The translations under genes and the position numbers were made by a program. Source: JAIBAC01 sp046331095 (lineage in GTDB: Bacteria; Actinomycetota; Acidimicrobiia; UBA2766). From it: a stretch of 64,000 nt of DNA. The stretch lies in contig JAXLRM010000004.1 in assembly GCA_046331095.1 (NCBI GenBank), forward strand, positions 372,001 through 436,000, written 5' to 3'. Positions 9,100-17,663 of the stretch are shown here, piece after piece. How positions within the stretch are numbered: position 1 is the first letter of the stretch; each line of letters starts with the position of its first letter. Under the pieces are notes generated by a model, which was given only the letters and a program-made list of their open reading frames with translations, was not told the DNA's origin and ran no database searches.

Positions 9100-10629
9100 T
9101 CAGCGGCGCACCTTGCGGACGAGGGACTCGGCCTTGTCGACGACGCCGCCGCCGAAGAGCTGACCGAGGAGGCCCTTCATCTGCTTGTAGGCGGCCTTGT
9201 TGTCGGGCGCGAAGGCCGCGCCGAGGCCGGGCAGGGCGAAGCGCTGCTCGGCGGTCGCCTTGGTGAGCGTGAACTCCTTGATGCCCTCGTCGCCGTGGAT
9301 GCGGCCGAAGCCGGACTCGCCGACACCGCCGAAGGGCAGCGCCGAGATCGTCGAGAACGTCATGACGCTGTTGATCGCGGTCATGCCCGCCCGGATGCGG
9401 TCGGCCATCTCGCGGATGCCGGCCGCGCCGAACACCGCCGAGCCGAGGTTGAAGCCGTCGTCGTTCGCACGCCGGATCGCCTCCTCGGCGTCGCCGACCT
9501 TGATCACGGGCAGGACCGGCCCGAACGTCTCGTCCTGCATCAGCTTCATCGACGTGTCGACGTCGACGAGGACCGTGGGCGGCACCCAGTTCCCCTCGAT
9601 CGCGTCGGGGCCTCCCACGAGGACCTTGGCGCCCTTGGCGACGGCGTCCTCGAGTTGGTCGCGGATCTTGTCGACCTGCTGAGGCCTCGTTATCGCGCCG
9701 ATCTGGGCGTCGTCGTCGCTGCCCATCCGGATCACGGAGGCGCCGTCGACGACCTTGTCGAGGAACTGGTCGTAGACCGAGTCGACGACGTAGGCGCGCT
9801 CGACCGAGACGCACGCCTGACCTGCGTTGGTGAGGGCGCCGAAGACCGCCGCCTCGGCGGCCGCGTCGACGTCGGCATCCGCGGCGACGATCAAGGGGTC
9901 CTTGCCGCCGAGCTCCATGACGACCGGCGTCAGGTTCCTCGCGGCGGTCTCCATGACGCGGCGTCCGGTGGGCGCCGAGCCCGTGAACGCGAGCTTGTCG
10001 AGTGCGGACCCCGCGAGCGCGGCGCCGGTGCTGCCCTCTCCGGTGACCACCTGGAACACGTCGGGGATCGGCACGGCGGCGGCAAACGCCTCGGCGAGCG
10101 CGAGACCGGTGAGCGGGGTCAGCTCCGAGGGCTTGAACACGACGGCGTTGCCTGCCGCGAGGGCGTACCCGATCGAGCCCATCGGCGTGAACACGGGGTA
10201 GTTCCACGGGCCGATGACGCCGACGACGCCGAGGGGGACGTGGCTCACCGTGGACTTGATGTTGACGAGGACGCCCGAGGACACCGTCCGCGTCTTCATC
10301 ACCTTGGGCGCGCGCGTGGCCGCGTAGGTCAGGTGCGAGGTGGCGAGGTACACCTCCTGGATGGCGTCGTAGCGGGGTTTGCCGTTCTCGCGGTGGATGA
10401 GGTCGCAGATGTCGTCGACGCGCTTGACGAGCTCGCGGCGGAAGGCGAGCAGGTGGTCGCGTCGCTCGCCCGGGTCGAGTGCTCCCCATGTCTGCGCCGC
10501 CGTGCGCGCACGGGCGACGGCGGCGTCGACGTCGGCCTCGGTGTGGATCGGCACGCTGCCGATCAACTCCCCGCTGGCGGGGTTGTGGACCTCGAGTTGA
10601 TCGGAGTCGGTTCGGGACTGCATGACCAT
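9100..10629 (-). CDS. NAD(P)-dependent aldehyde dehydrogenase
   Basis: A 509-residue member of the aldehyde dehydrogenase superfamily that oxidises an aldehyde to the acid. Catalytic residues are all present: Asn143 in GPWNYP, Glu239 in VVMELGGKDP and nucleophile Cys273 in NAGQACVSVERAYV; the nucleotide-binding FTGSAPTGRRV segment precedes Glu239. The C terminus has an extra tail of about 45 residues (after EQRFALPGLGAAF) compared with ordinary members. The ATG at 10629 is preferred to the upstream ATG at 10662 because GAGGAG stands six bases before it. It converges on the TetR gene, ending 32 bases from it. Substrate unknown; it is similar in layout to succinate-semialdehyde and other broad-range dehydrogenases. 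Confidence 0.9.
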   Translation of the reverse strand: MVMQSRTDSDQLEVHNPASGELIGSVPIHTEADVDAAVARARTAAQTWGALDPGERRDHLLAFRRELVKRVDDICDLIHRENGKPRYDAIQEVYLATSHLTYAATRAPKVMKTRTVSSGVLVNIKSTVSHVPLGVVGVIGPWNYPVFTPMGSIGYALAAGNAVVFKPSELTPLTGLALAEAFAAAVPIPDVFQVVTGEGSTGAALAGSALDKLAFTGSAPTGRRVMETAARNLTPVVMELGGKDPLIVAADADVDAAAEAAVFGALTNAGQACVSVERAYVVDSVYDQFLDKVVDGASVIRMGSDDDAQIGAITRPQQVDKIRDQLEDAVAKGAKVLVGGPDAIEGNWVPPTVLVDVDTSMKLMQDETFGPVLPVIKVGDAEEAIRRANDDGFNLGSAVFGAAGIREMADRIRAGMTAINSVMTFSTISALPFGGVGESGFGRIHGDEGIKEFTLTKATAEQRFALPGLGAAFAPDNKAAYKQMKGLLGQLFGGGVVDKAESLVRKVRR

Positions 10630-10719
10630 CGGGGCTCCTCGGGGCGAAGTGGGTGACCTCATGGTGCCAGTCCCGCGCCGCGTCCTGCGAGCGCGCCGCG
10701 TTCGGTCACCGAGGGCAGA

Positions 10720-11940
10720 TCAGAACTCGGTCGGGCACCAGGGCTCGACGGGCCACGCGAACACGGCGTCGGCACGTGATGCCGCCGACGGGGTCAGCTC
10801 GCGCACGCGCCCGACGCCTGCCAACGCCGCGAAGCGGGAGCGACCCAGGTACGCGGCGCCGATGTCGGCGACGTCGACCGCGAGATCTGCGGAGCGGTCG
10901 GAGCGCGTGCAGGCCGCGCCGTCGACGCGTGCCTCCAGCAGCCAGGTGCCCTCGTTGGACGCGATCATGGGATCGGTCACCGCGATCACCAGGTCGTCCT
11001 CGAGCGCGTACCCGCGGGCTGCGAGGCCGGCGCCGACGTCGAGGACGCGCACGTACAGGCCGTCGCTGGTCCGGGCCTCGAGCCAGCGCGGCTGCGCGAG
11101 CAGGAGCCGCAGCGGGTCGGCCGCCATGCGGCAGGGAGCCTCGGTGCGCACCATCAGGTCGAGGTCGAAACAGAACCGCCACAGCGACGCGGTCGCCACC
11201 GGGTTCTCGCCGACGAGCTCGACGACGGAGACCGTGCCGTCGGGGAGCTGGCTCGCCTTGTCGTGACGGCGTCGGTACAGCAGGTAGCCGTCGTCGACGC
11301 CCGCCGCGGAGTGGACCACGCAGGCGAGAGGGGAGTCCTGGCCGCGGTGGTACGGGGTGTCGCAGAGCACATGGCGCCACCAGCGCGGGTCGCGGGCGAA
11401 ACTGCCCGGGATCGTGGGGCCGGCGCGCTCGTGGACCGGCGCGATCGCCGCCTCGGCCGCGTCGACGGCGACGAAGCGGAGTTCGCCGCCCACCTCGATG
11501 TCGGGACGGAACTCGCTGCGGTAGTGGGGTAGGGACAGGTGGGCCATGGTCGACGCCGGCCCGTACCCGAACCGGCCGTAGATGCCGCTCTCGCTCGCCC
11601 ACAGGGCCGCTACCACGTCACCACGCGAAGCGACCTCGGCGAGCTGGCTCGTCATCATCGCGGAGAGGACACCGCGGCGCCGATGCGTGGGCAACACGGC
11701 CACGCCGGCCACGCCTGCGGTCGCGAGCGTCGCCCCGGGCACCGCCATCTCGAAGGAGTACGCGGACACGGTGCCGACCGTGGCTTCGCCGATGCGGGCG
11801 AGCAGCGTGCGGTCGGCCTCGAAGAGCGGCTTCATCTCCGGCAGGTCGAGCTCGCCCTTGGCGTCGGGGAACCCGGCGTCGCGGATCGAGCACACGAGCG
11901 GGTAGTCGCCGTCTTCGGCGGTGCGGATCTCGACGTCCAT
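10720..11940 (-). CDS. Eis-like GNAT N-acetyltransferase
   Basis: A 406-residue protein with the three-part plan of mycobacterial Eis, a hexameric acetyltransferase that modifies aminoglycosides and protein lysines. The first GNAT domain has the acetyl-CoA loop GVAGVAVLPTHRRRGVLSAMM. The segment ESGIYGRFGYGPAS contains the tyrosine that in Eis acts as general acid. An SCP2-like domain forms the C-terminal third, and the chain ends in ...PWCPTEF, so the last residue is Phe, as in Eis, where the terminal carboxylate is the catalytic base. ATG 11940 gives the usual length; the upstream 21 codons are not conserved-looking. It stands alone between the aldehyde dehydrogenase and the MaoC gene. Confidence 0.85.
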   Translation of the reverse strand: MDVEIRTAEDGDYPLVCSIRDAGFPDAKGELDLPEMKPLFEADRTLLARIGEATVGTVSAYSFEMAVPGATLATAGVAGVAVLPTHRRRGVLSAMMTSQLAEVASRGDVVAALWASESGIYGRFGYGPASTMAHLSLPHYRSEFRPDIEVGGELRFVAVDAAEAAIAPVHERAGPTIPGSFARDPRWWRHVLCDTPYHRGQDSPLACVVHSAAGVDDGYLLYRRRHDKASQLPDGTVSVVELVGENPVATASLWRFCFDLDLMVRTEAPCRMAADPLRLLLAQPRWLEARTSDGLYVRVLDVGAGLAARGYALEDDLVIAVTDPMIASNEGTWLLEARVDGAACTRSDRSADLAVDVADIGAAYLGRSRFAALAGVGRVRELTPSAASRADAVFAWPVEPWCPTEF

Positions 11941-11990
11941 CGGCGCCACGCTACCCCGTCGCGCAGTGGTCGCCGGAGCCAAACCCGTTC

Positions 11991-12030
11991 TGGGCGCGCC
12001 CACCCCACCCGGGTGGGGTCACCGCGCCCA
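11991..12030. terminator. very strong G+C hairpin between the hydratase and Eis-like genes
   Basis: TGGGCGCG (11991-11998) pairs with CGCGCCCA (12023-12030), and inside lies the perfect 18-base palindrome ACCCCACCCGGGTGGGGT (12002-12019), with three unpaired bases on each side. There is no T-run, so it is either an intrinsic terminator of a T-less actinobacterial kind for the minus-strand hydratase or a member of the palindromic repeat family, since GGAGCCAAAC stands just before it as in the 19.97 kb array. Confidence 0.5.
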
Positions 12031-12096
12031 AGTCGGGATTTCGTCGGGTGGGCGGCACCCGAGTCGGACCGGCGCCGGGACGGCTGCGCCGTGGTC

Positions 12097-12945
12097 TCAG
12101 GACGCGAACGTCGCCTTGGCCTGCTTGAGGACGACGTTGCCCTTCTGGGTCTCGGCCTGGACGATCGCCTCGCCGTCGCCCTCGACCCACATCTTCACGA
12201 TGATCGTGTCGCCGGGGTAGACCTGGTCGCTGAAGCGACCCTCGAGTCCGAGGAACTTGGCGGGGTCGTCGCCGCAGAGCGTGTGCAGGACGCCGCGGCC
12301 CACGAAGCCGAACGTGCAGAGGCCGTGGATGAACGGCGCCTGGAAGCCGACCGCCTTGGCGAAGTCGGGGTCGACGTGGAGCGGGTTGACGTCGCCGCTG
12401 AGGCGGTAGATCGCGGCCTGCTCCGGACGTGTGAGGTCCTCCCACACGTGGTCGGGGTCGCGCTCGGGCGCGACATTGACCGTCTTGGTGTCGGGGCCGC
12501 GCTCGCCGCCGAAGCCGCCGGCGCTGCGGTCGACGATGCCGAAGCGGTTCGTGAAGATCGGCCCGTCCTTGTCGGAGGTGACCGCCTCGACGTTGACCAC
12601 GCCCATCTTGGTCTTGTCCCACACCTCGAGGATCTTGCCGCGAGTGGTGACCTTGGCGTTGGGCGGGATCTCACGGTGCAGCGTGATGCCTTGCTCACCG
12701 TGGAGGATCATCGCCGGGTTGAGCTGCACCTTGGAGAAGATCGCCGCCATCGCCGGAAAGGCGGGGATCACGGCGTAGGTGGGCAGCACCTTGGGACCCT
12801 TGCCCTCGTAGACGAACTCGAGCTCGCCTTCGGGCTTCGCCCCCACCCCGAGGGCGTAGAGCATGGTGTCCTTGGCGGTCCACTCGAAGGGCACCTCGTC
12901 GATCTCGATGCCGACACAGTCAGAAGAGAGGGGTACAGCGCTCAT
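12097..12945 (-). CDS. MaoC-like (R)-specific enoyl-CoA hydratase
   Basis: A 282-residue double hot-dog protein like hydratase 2 of peroxisomal MFE-2 and actinobacterial steroid or lipid degradation enzymes. It hydrates trans-2-enoyl-CoA to (R)-3-hydroxyacyl-CoA. The N-terminal hot-dog (about 1-145) is the substrate-binding half. The second half carries the hydratase-2 motif YRLSGDVNPLHVDPDFAKAV, with catalytic Asp185 and His190 and conserved Asn187, followed by FIHGLCTFGFVGR. The ATG at 12945 gives a full-length product. It may act with the acyl-CoA dehydrogenase at 4463 in degradation of the same class of substrate, though it is not in that operon. Confidence 0.9.
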   Translation of the reverse strand: MSAVPLSSDCVGIEIDEVPFEWTAKDTMLYALGVGAKPEGELEFVYEGKGPKVLPTYAVIPAFPAMAAIFSKVQLNPAMILHGEQGITLHREIPPNAKVTTRGKILEVWDKTKMGVVNVEAVTSDKDGPIFTNRFGIVDRSAGGFGGERGPDTKTVNVAPERDPDHVWEDLTRPEQAAIYRLSGDVNPLHVDPDFAKAVGFQAPFIHGLCTFGFVGRGVLHTLCGDDPAKFLGLEGRFSDQVYPGDTIIVKMWVEGDGEAIVQAETQKGNVVLKQAKATFAS

Positions 12946-12993
12946 GGGGGCGAATCATTGCCACCAACCGATCGGCGGGTCAAGAAGCCCCGA

Positions 12994-13110
12994 TCTGACG
13001 TGCGCGGGTGGGTGACCAGGGGGTGGTGCGCTACGCGCGCACGTGGGGTTCGGGTCTGACTTGCGCGTGTGGGTGACCGGGGGGTGGTGCGCTACGCGCG
13101 CACGTGGGGT
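12994..13110. repeat. two 61-base tandem palindromic units
   Basis: A unit starting TCTGACGTGCGCGGGTGGGTGACC at 12994 is repeated at 13055 with few changes. The first copy has outer arms ACGTGCGCG and CGCGCACGT, a perfect nine-base dyad; the second copy has ACTTGCGCG in place of the left arm. It fills the gap between the 3' end of the permease gene and the 5' end of the hydratase gene. Sequence differs from the 31-164 and 19971 arrays, but unit length and architecture are alike. Confidence 0.8.
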
Positions 13111-13116
13111 CACAGC

Positions 13117-15714
13117 TCACTCGTCGGTGATCGCTCCCATCAGGTCGAGGTTGCCGGCCTCGACGCCTGGTGGCAGCGACGCGATCACGGCGACGCCGAC
13201 GGCGAGGCCGGCCGCGATCGCGATGTTGGCCGGCATGAGCGCCCACGGGATCGGCGTGGGCAGCAGCGCCGGTGACGCCACGGTGGACAGCCAGGTCAGC
13301 AAGACACCACCGGCAGCGCCGAGAACGGCCCCGAGAGCCCCCATCACGAGACCCTCGTACACGAGCGTGCGCCACTCGACCGGTGCGCTGAAGCCCACGA
13401 AGCGCAACACCGCACGCAGGCGCCGGCGCTGGAGCATGCTCAGCACCAGGAAGTTCGTGACGGCGAGGCCGGCGATGACGAGCAGCAGGATCCCCATCAC
13501 CTGGATCGGACGCAGGAAGCGGTTGATGCTGGCCGAGGCCTCTTCACGCAGTGCGGCGCCGTCGAGGACCGCGAGGCCGAGGCTCGCGCCCGACGCGTCG
13601 ACCGCTGCCTGCATGCCCGCCGTGTCGACGCCCGGCGCCGGGCCGACGAGGAGCGTCTCGACCGGCGCCGCCCAGTAGCGGCTCGCGGTCGCGTCGGAGG
13701 TGACGACGTTGTCGCCGATGCCGTTGTCGACCCCGAACAGGGGCACGCCGACCGCGGCGACGGCGAACTCGTGCATGCCCTCGATCGTCGGCAGCACGAT
13801 CGAGTCGCCTGCGGCCACACCCTCACGCTGGGCGAAGAGCTCGGTCAGTACCACCTCGCCGGCGTCGACGCGGCGCCACACCGCTTCTGGGTCCGCGCTC
13901 CGGAGGGCAACGCTGCGCCTGCGTGTCTCGGCGTCGGTGTCGGTGCTCGTGACGTTCACGCCGTTCGTGCTCCAGTCGAGCACCGCGAGACGGATCGGGT
14001 TCACCCAGCCGACCTCCGGCAGTGCCCGCACGCGGTCGAGGCTCGCGGGATGGACGTGGGCGTCGATCTGTGCCGCCGTCGCCCGCGGGAGCATGTACAT
14101 GCGGTCGCCGACCTCGTCCGCTACGTGGGTCGCGAGCGTCGACGACGCGATCGAGTTCACGTTCATGGTGGTCAGCACGACCATGACCCCGAGGGAGAGC
14201 GTGGTGACGACCGCGGACATGCGGATCGGGTCGCGGGACACGTCCGCCGCGGTGAGCCTGCCGGCGGCGCCCGCGACCCGACTCCAGCGGGCGATCAGCC
14301 GCAGGACCACGGGCGTGATGCCGAAGACGAACATCAGGGCACCGACGGCGCCGATGCCGATCGAGGCGAGGCCCACGGCGAGGCCGGCCTTGCCGTTGCC
14401 GAACGCCCACGCGAGGGCGGCAGCGGCAGGAACCAGCGCCACCCCCGACAGCGGCCACCGCGGCGCCTCGTACACCGGCAGGATGCCCGCCTGCTCCCGG
14501 ATCGCGAGCAGGCTCCCCTCTCGCACCAGCCGCACGGCCGGCACGGCTGCCGCGGCTGTGCCACAGAGCAGGCCGGAGACGATGCCCACGGGCAGGACCC
14601 ACCAGTGCCACGCGGTGTCGAGCGAGGCACCGGTGCCGCGCAGGATGCTCGCCCCGACCGTGTGGGTGAGCCACACACCGATCAGGTGCCCCGGGACCAC
14701 CGCGACGAGCCCACCGAGAGCGCCGAGCAGGGCCCCCTCGAGGGTCAGGCCCGCGATCGTGCGCCGCGGGCTCGAGCCGAGCACCTCTGCGACCGCGAGC
14801 GACTGGCGCCTGTCGTCCAACGAGAGCGTGAACGAGTTCACCGCGATGAGCACCCCTCCGACGAGGACGAGCACCCCCGTGAACGCCAGCAGTCCTCGTG
14901 TGAGGCTCAGGAACAACGCGAGGTCGGTACGGGGAGGACGCGCCTCGGCGACGGGCCCTACCACGGCTTCGAGCGCATCCGCCGCACCTACGTCGGACGG
15001 GGTGGTCTGGACGAGGACCGAGTCGAGGAACGGACCTTCGCCGAGGAGTTCCTGGACGTCGGGCACCGCACCGAGCACGGCGGCGCCGTCGTTGAGCTCC
15101 TCGGGAAGGTCCGCCACACGGCCGACGTGTGCGGCGTCCGCGGGCCCGCCCTGGACCCCGAACGCGTCGCCGGGGGCGAGGCCGAGGTCGGCTGCGATCT
15201 TGGACCCCAGTACGAGGCCCGGTCCCGGGCCCGCTGCCGTGTCCCCGGGCCCGAGCAGTTCGTCGCAGTCGATACCGGCCGACAGGAGAGCGAGGCTGCA
15301 GTCGGTGCCGAGCAGGAGCGCCCCCGCGGCGTCACCGCCCGCGTGCACGATCGTGAGCCCGCCGATGACCGGAGTCGCGGTTGCGACCCCCGGGACCGCG
15401 CGCACGGTCCTGATGGTGTCCTCCGGGAGCCTGCCGTGGACCAGCGGCGTGACCTGGAGGTCGGCGAGCTGCGCCACGGTGGCGCTCAAGGAGCTGAACG
15501 GCCGGCCTATTGCCTGCAACATCAGCAGGATCGCGAGCAGGAGGCTCGTCCCGAGGGCTACACCGACGACGACGAGCGCGGTGACGACGCGCCGGCGTGC
15601 GAGTGGCATCAGGTGCAGGCGCTTGAAGACCGCGGCGCGCGACGCCCACGAGCCGCGGCGCTCCACCTCGGCGTCTGTTCCGTTGCTCTCGGGCAATTCG
15701 GTGGATTTGGGCAT
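13117..15714 (-). CDS. FtsX/MacB-like ABC transporter permease
   Basis: An 865-residue integral membrane protein of the FtsX-like permease family with two permease repeats. After a polar N terminus a first transmembrane helix (VVTALVVVGVALGTSLLLAILLM, about 43-65) leads into an extracytoplasmic MacB_PCD-type domain. A three-helix FtsX unit follows (from GVLVLVGGVLIAVNSFTLSLDDR), then a second extracytoplasmic domain and a second FtsX unit at the C terminus (VMGILLLVIAGLAVTNFLVLSM). Such permeases transmit force for lipoprotein, lipid or peptide export and need an ATPase partner. The only ATPase-like sequence nearby, in the divergent gene at 15866, has no ATPase motifs. ATG 15714 is taken because the frame upstream is Arg/Cys-rich and lies in the divergent promoter. 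Confidence 0.85.
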   Translation of the reverse strand: MPKSTELPESNGTDAEVERRGSWASRAAVFKRLHLMPLARRRVVTALVVVGVALGTSLLLAILLMLQAIGRPFSSLSATVAQLADLQVTPLVHGRLPEDTIRTVRAVPGVATATPVIGGLTIVHAGGDAAGALLLGTDCSLALLSAGIDCDELLGPGDTAAGPGPGLVLGSKIAADLGLAPGDAFGVQGGPADAAHVGRVADLPEELNDGAAVLGAVPDVQELLGEGPFLDSVLVQTTPSDVGAADALEAVVGPVAEARPPRTDLALFLSLTRGLLAFTGVLVLVGGVLIAVNSFTLSLDDRRQSLAVAEVLGSSPRRTIAGLTLEGALLGALGGLVAVVPGHLIGVWLTHTVGASILRGTGASLDTAWHWWVLPVGIVSGLLCGTAAAAVPAVRLVREGSLLAIREQAGILPVYEAPRWPLSGVALVPAAAALAWAFGNGKAGLAVGLASIGIGAVGALMFVFGITPVVLRLIARWSRVAGAAGRLTAADVSRDPIRMSAVVTTLSLGVMVVLTTMNVNSIASSTLATHVADEVGDRMYMLPRATAAQIDAHVHPASLDRVRALPEVGWVNPIRLAVLDWSTNGVNVTSTDTDAETRRRSVALRSADPEAVWRRVDAGEVVLTELFAQREGVAAGDSIVLPTIEGMHEFAVAAVGVPLFGVDNGIGDNVVTSDATASRYWAAPVETLLVGPAPGVDTAGMQAAVDASGASLGLAVLDGAALREEASASINRFLRPIQVMGILLLVIAGLAVTNFLVLSMLQRRRLRAVLRFVGFSAPVEWRTLVYEGLVMGALGAVLGAAGGVLLTWLSTVASPALLPTPIPWALMPANIAIAAGLAVGVAVIASLPPGVEAGNLDLMGAITDE

Positions 15715-15823
15715 CGAGGTCGGACCGCCCGTCGCGGGTCGTTCACGCCGAGTCGGGCATTCGTGGCAGGTGAGCCCGAGCGGCCTGGCGAATCTAAGGC
15801 AAGCCGCGACGGTGCAACCAAGA

Positions 15824-15845
15824 ACGACCATTGGGCGATGGTCGT
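15824..15845. promoter_or_regulatory. operator-like inverted repeat between divergent genes
   Basis: ACGACCAT (15824-15831), a six-base loop TGGGCG, and ATGGTCGT (15838-15845) form a perfect 8+8 palindrome in the 151-base gap between the permease (minus) and the UbiA fusion gene (plus), about 20 bases before the latter's start. A minus-strand TTGCAC...TAGATT pair with a 15-base gap lies beside it. The position suggests a regulator site controlling both directions; no regulator gene is adjacent. Confidence 0.5.
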
Positions 15846-15865
15846 CATCATGCTCGCAGGGGTGG

Positions 15866-17656
15866 ATGTTGTCGGCCGCTGCCTACTTCTTCGAACTGCT
15901 GCTGGGCCCCCGCTGCCTCCTGGTCAGCGGCGTGCTCCCGCTGCTCGTCGGGACGGGCTTCGCATACCTCCAACGTGGCACGTGGAGCTGGCCCGTCGCC
16001 GCCCTCGCGGTCGTCGCGGCGGTCTGCGGCGTGCAGGCCGGAATGATCCTCGACGACCTCGCCGACCACGCCGGGGACGCCGCGAACTCCCGCCGCGTCG
16101 ACGGGCTCTCCGGTGGGGGACGCGGCCTCACCGACGGGGCGGTCTCGCGCCGCACCCTCTTCGCCGTCGGTGCGGTCGTGGCCGCGAGCGCCGGGTTGGC
16201 GGCCACCGCGATCGCGGTCGCGAGACCGGCCACGATACCGATCGCAGTAGCGGCGATCCTCGTCGCGACCCTGTACTCGGTGGGGCCGCGGCTCGTGAAG
16301 CACGGCCTCGGCGACGCGGTCGCCTTCTTCGCGTTCGGGCCGCTGCCGATCCTGTTCGGCTACGCGGCGATGTCAGGCACGCTCGACGCAGCGGCGCTGG
16401 TCCTCGCGGGCGCGTTCGGGGCGTGCACGGTGGTCGGGTGCACGGGCATGCACCTGATCGACCGCGAAGCCGATGCAGCCGTCGCGAAGCGCACCCTCCC
16501 CGTGCGTCTCGGCCGCGGCACGACAGTGGCGCTGATGGCGGCCGCACACGTACTCGGCGTCGCTGCGCTTGCCTGGTTGACGCTGACCGGGCTGGTGCCC
16601 GCGGGGGTCCTCGTCCTCGCGCTGGTCCTCGCTCCCGGTGTCGCAGCGGCACTCTGGAAGATGCGCGCCGGGGATCGCCGCGGCGAGGTGGCGGGTGAGA
16701 TCGGAATCCTCGTGGCCAACACCGTGCTTCACATCGGCGCGGTCGTCGCAGTCGCCTCCGGCGTCCCGCACGGCTCGGTGCTGATCGCGGTCGTCGCCGC
16801 TCTCACGGCCGTCACCGTGGTGCTGCAAGTCCATGTTCTGGGACGTCACACGAGGGGGACAGGGGAAGGCAGAGCCGGTGTCGAAGCAGCCGAGGTGAGA
16901 GCCGTCGAGCGGAGGTCCGCGCGGGTGAAGCCGAGGTCACGCAAGAGCGTCGGCGACACGCGCATCCCGCTCCTCATGCACGGCGTGGAGCTCCCCGGCG
17001 AGCAGCGTCACCAGACCAACATCGACCTCGACGTGCGCCCCGGCGAGATCGTCGCGATCGACGCACCCGAAGACGTGTGCGACTCATTGCAGCGAGTGAC
17101 GCGCGGCGACGCGGCTCCCGCAGGCGGCAGGGTCCTGTTCATGGGCCGTGACCTGACCACGTTCCGCCGCCGTGAGCTCGAGAACCTGCGCCAGCGCTTC
17201 CTGGGCGTGGTCACCGCGCTCCCTTACGTCGACAACAGCGTCGACGTCCGCGGCAACCTCGAGTACGTCCTACTGCTGCGGGGCCTCGATGCTGCGGAGA
17301 TCCGCGACGCGATCGACGACGCGGTGAGCGGACTGTCGCTTCGCGACAAGTTGAACCGGCGCTTCACCGAGCTCACGCTCAGCGAGACGCGCTGGTTCGT
17401 GCTCCTGCGCGGCCTGCTCATGCGACCCCAACTCCTGATGATCGAAGCCGGTGCGATCGACACTTCCAGCGACCTCGCGGAACGTGCCGCCGCGCACGTT
17501 CGCTACCACGTCCAGGGGACCGAGACCGGTGTGCTCTGGACGACGACCTCGGTCCGGGCTGCCTGCGCCGCCGACCGCATGTTCATCTACACGATGGGCA
17601 ACCTCGTCGATGCCGACGACCAGAACGGCAACACGCCGTATCGCCTCGAGCGCTGA
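15866..17656 (+). CDS. UbiA prenyltransferase fused to a catalytically degenerate ABC-ATPase-like domain
   Basis: A 596-residue fusion. Residues 1-325 form a multi-helix membrane domain of the UbiA/MenA superfamily with both Asp-rich motifs intact: DDLADHAGD at 63-71 and DREADAAVAKRTLPVRLGR from 199, so prenyl transfer to an acceptor is plausible. Residues 326-365 are a basic linker. Residues about 366-590 align end to end with LolD/MacB-type ABC ATPases, but each motif is altered: the Walker A position reads DAPEDVCDS (no lysine), the Q-loop glutamine is missing, the signature is ELTLSETRWF, Walker B is LLMIEAGAI, and the H-loop is WTTTSV. There is no stop between the halves; an internal GTG at 16925 behind GGAGG could also start the second half alone. 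ATG 15866 has an AGGGG box very close in front. The divergent neighbour is an FtsX-like permease. Confidence 0.75.
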   Translation: MLSAAAYFFELLLGPRCLLVSGVLPLLVGTGFAYLQRGTWSWPVAALAVVAAVCGVQAGMILDDLADHAGDAANSRRVDGLSGGGRGLTDGAVSRRTLFAVGAVVAASAGLAATAIAVARPATIPIAVAAILVATLYSVGPRLVKHGLGDAVAFFAFGPLPILFGYAAMSGTLDAAALVLAGAFGACTVVGCTGMHLIDREADAAVAKRTLPVRLGRGTTVALMAAAHVLGVAALAWLTLTGLVPAGVLVLALVLAPGVAAALWKMRAGDRRGEVAGEIGILVANTVLHIGAVVAVASGVPHGSVLIAVVAALTAVTVVLQVHVLGRHTRGTGEGRAGVEAAEVRAVERRSARVKPRSRKSVGDTRIPLLMHGVELPGEQRHQTNIDLDVRPGEIVAIDAPEDVCDSLQRVTRGDAAPAGGRVLFMGRDLTTFRRRELENLRQRFLGVVTALPYVDNSVDVRGNLEYVLLLRGLDAAEIRDAIDDAVSGLSLRDKLNRRFTELTLSETRWFVLLRGLLMRPQLLMIEAGAIDTSSDLAERAAAHVRYHVQGTETGVLWTTTSVRAACAADRMFIYTMGNLVDADDQNGNTPYRLER

Positions 17657-17663
17657 CACTCTC

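Noticed and set aside
13700..15865. Plus-strand extension of the UbiA fusion frame by about 720 codons upstream
   Set aside because: It is antisense to the permease gene and has Arg/Thr/Ser-rich shadow composition; the real protein starts at the hydrophobic segment after 15866.
16925..17656. Separate ABC-like gene starting at GTG 16925
   Set aside because: The start is plausible, but there is no stop codon between it and the UbiA part, so a fused product must be made unless the sequence has a frame error. Kept as an alternative inside the fusion entry.
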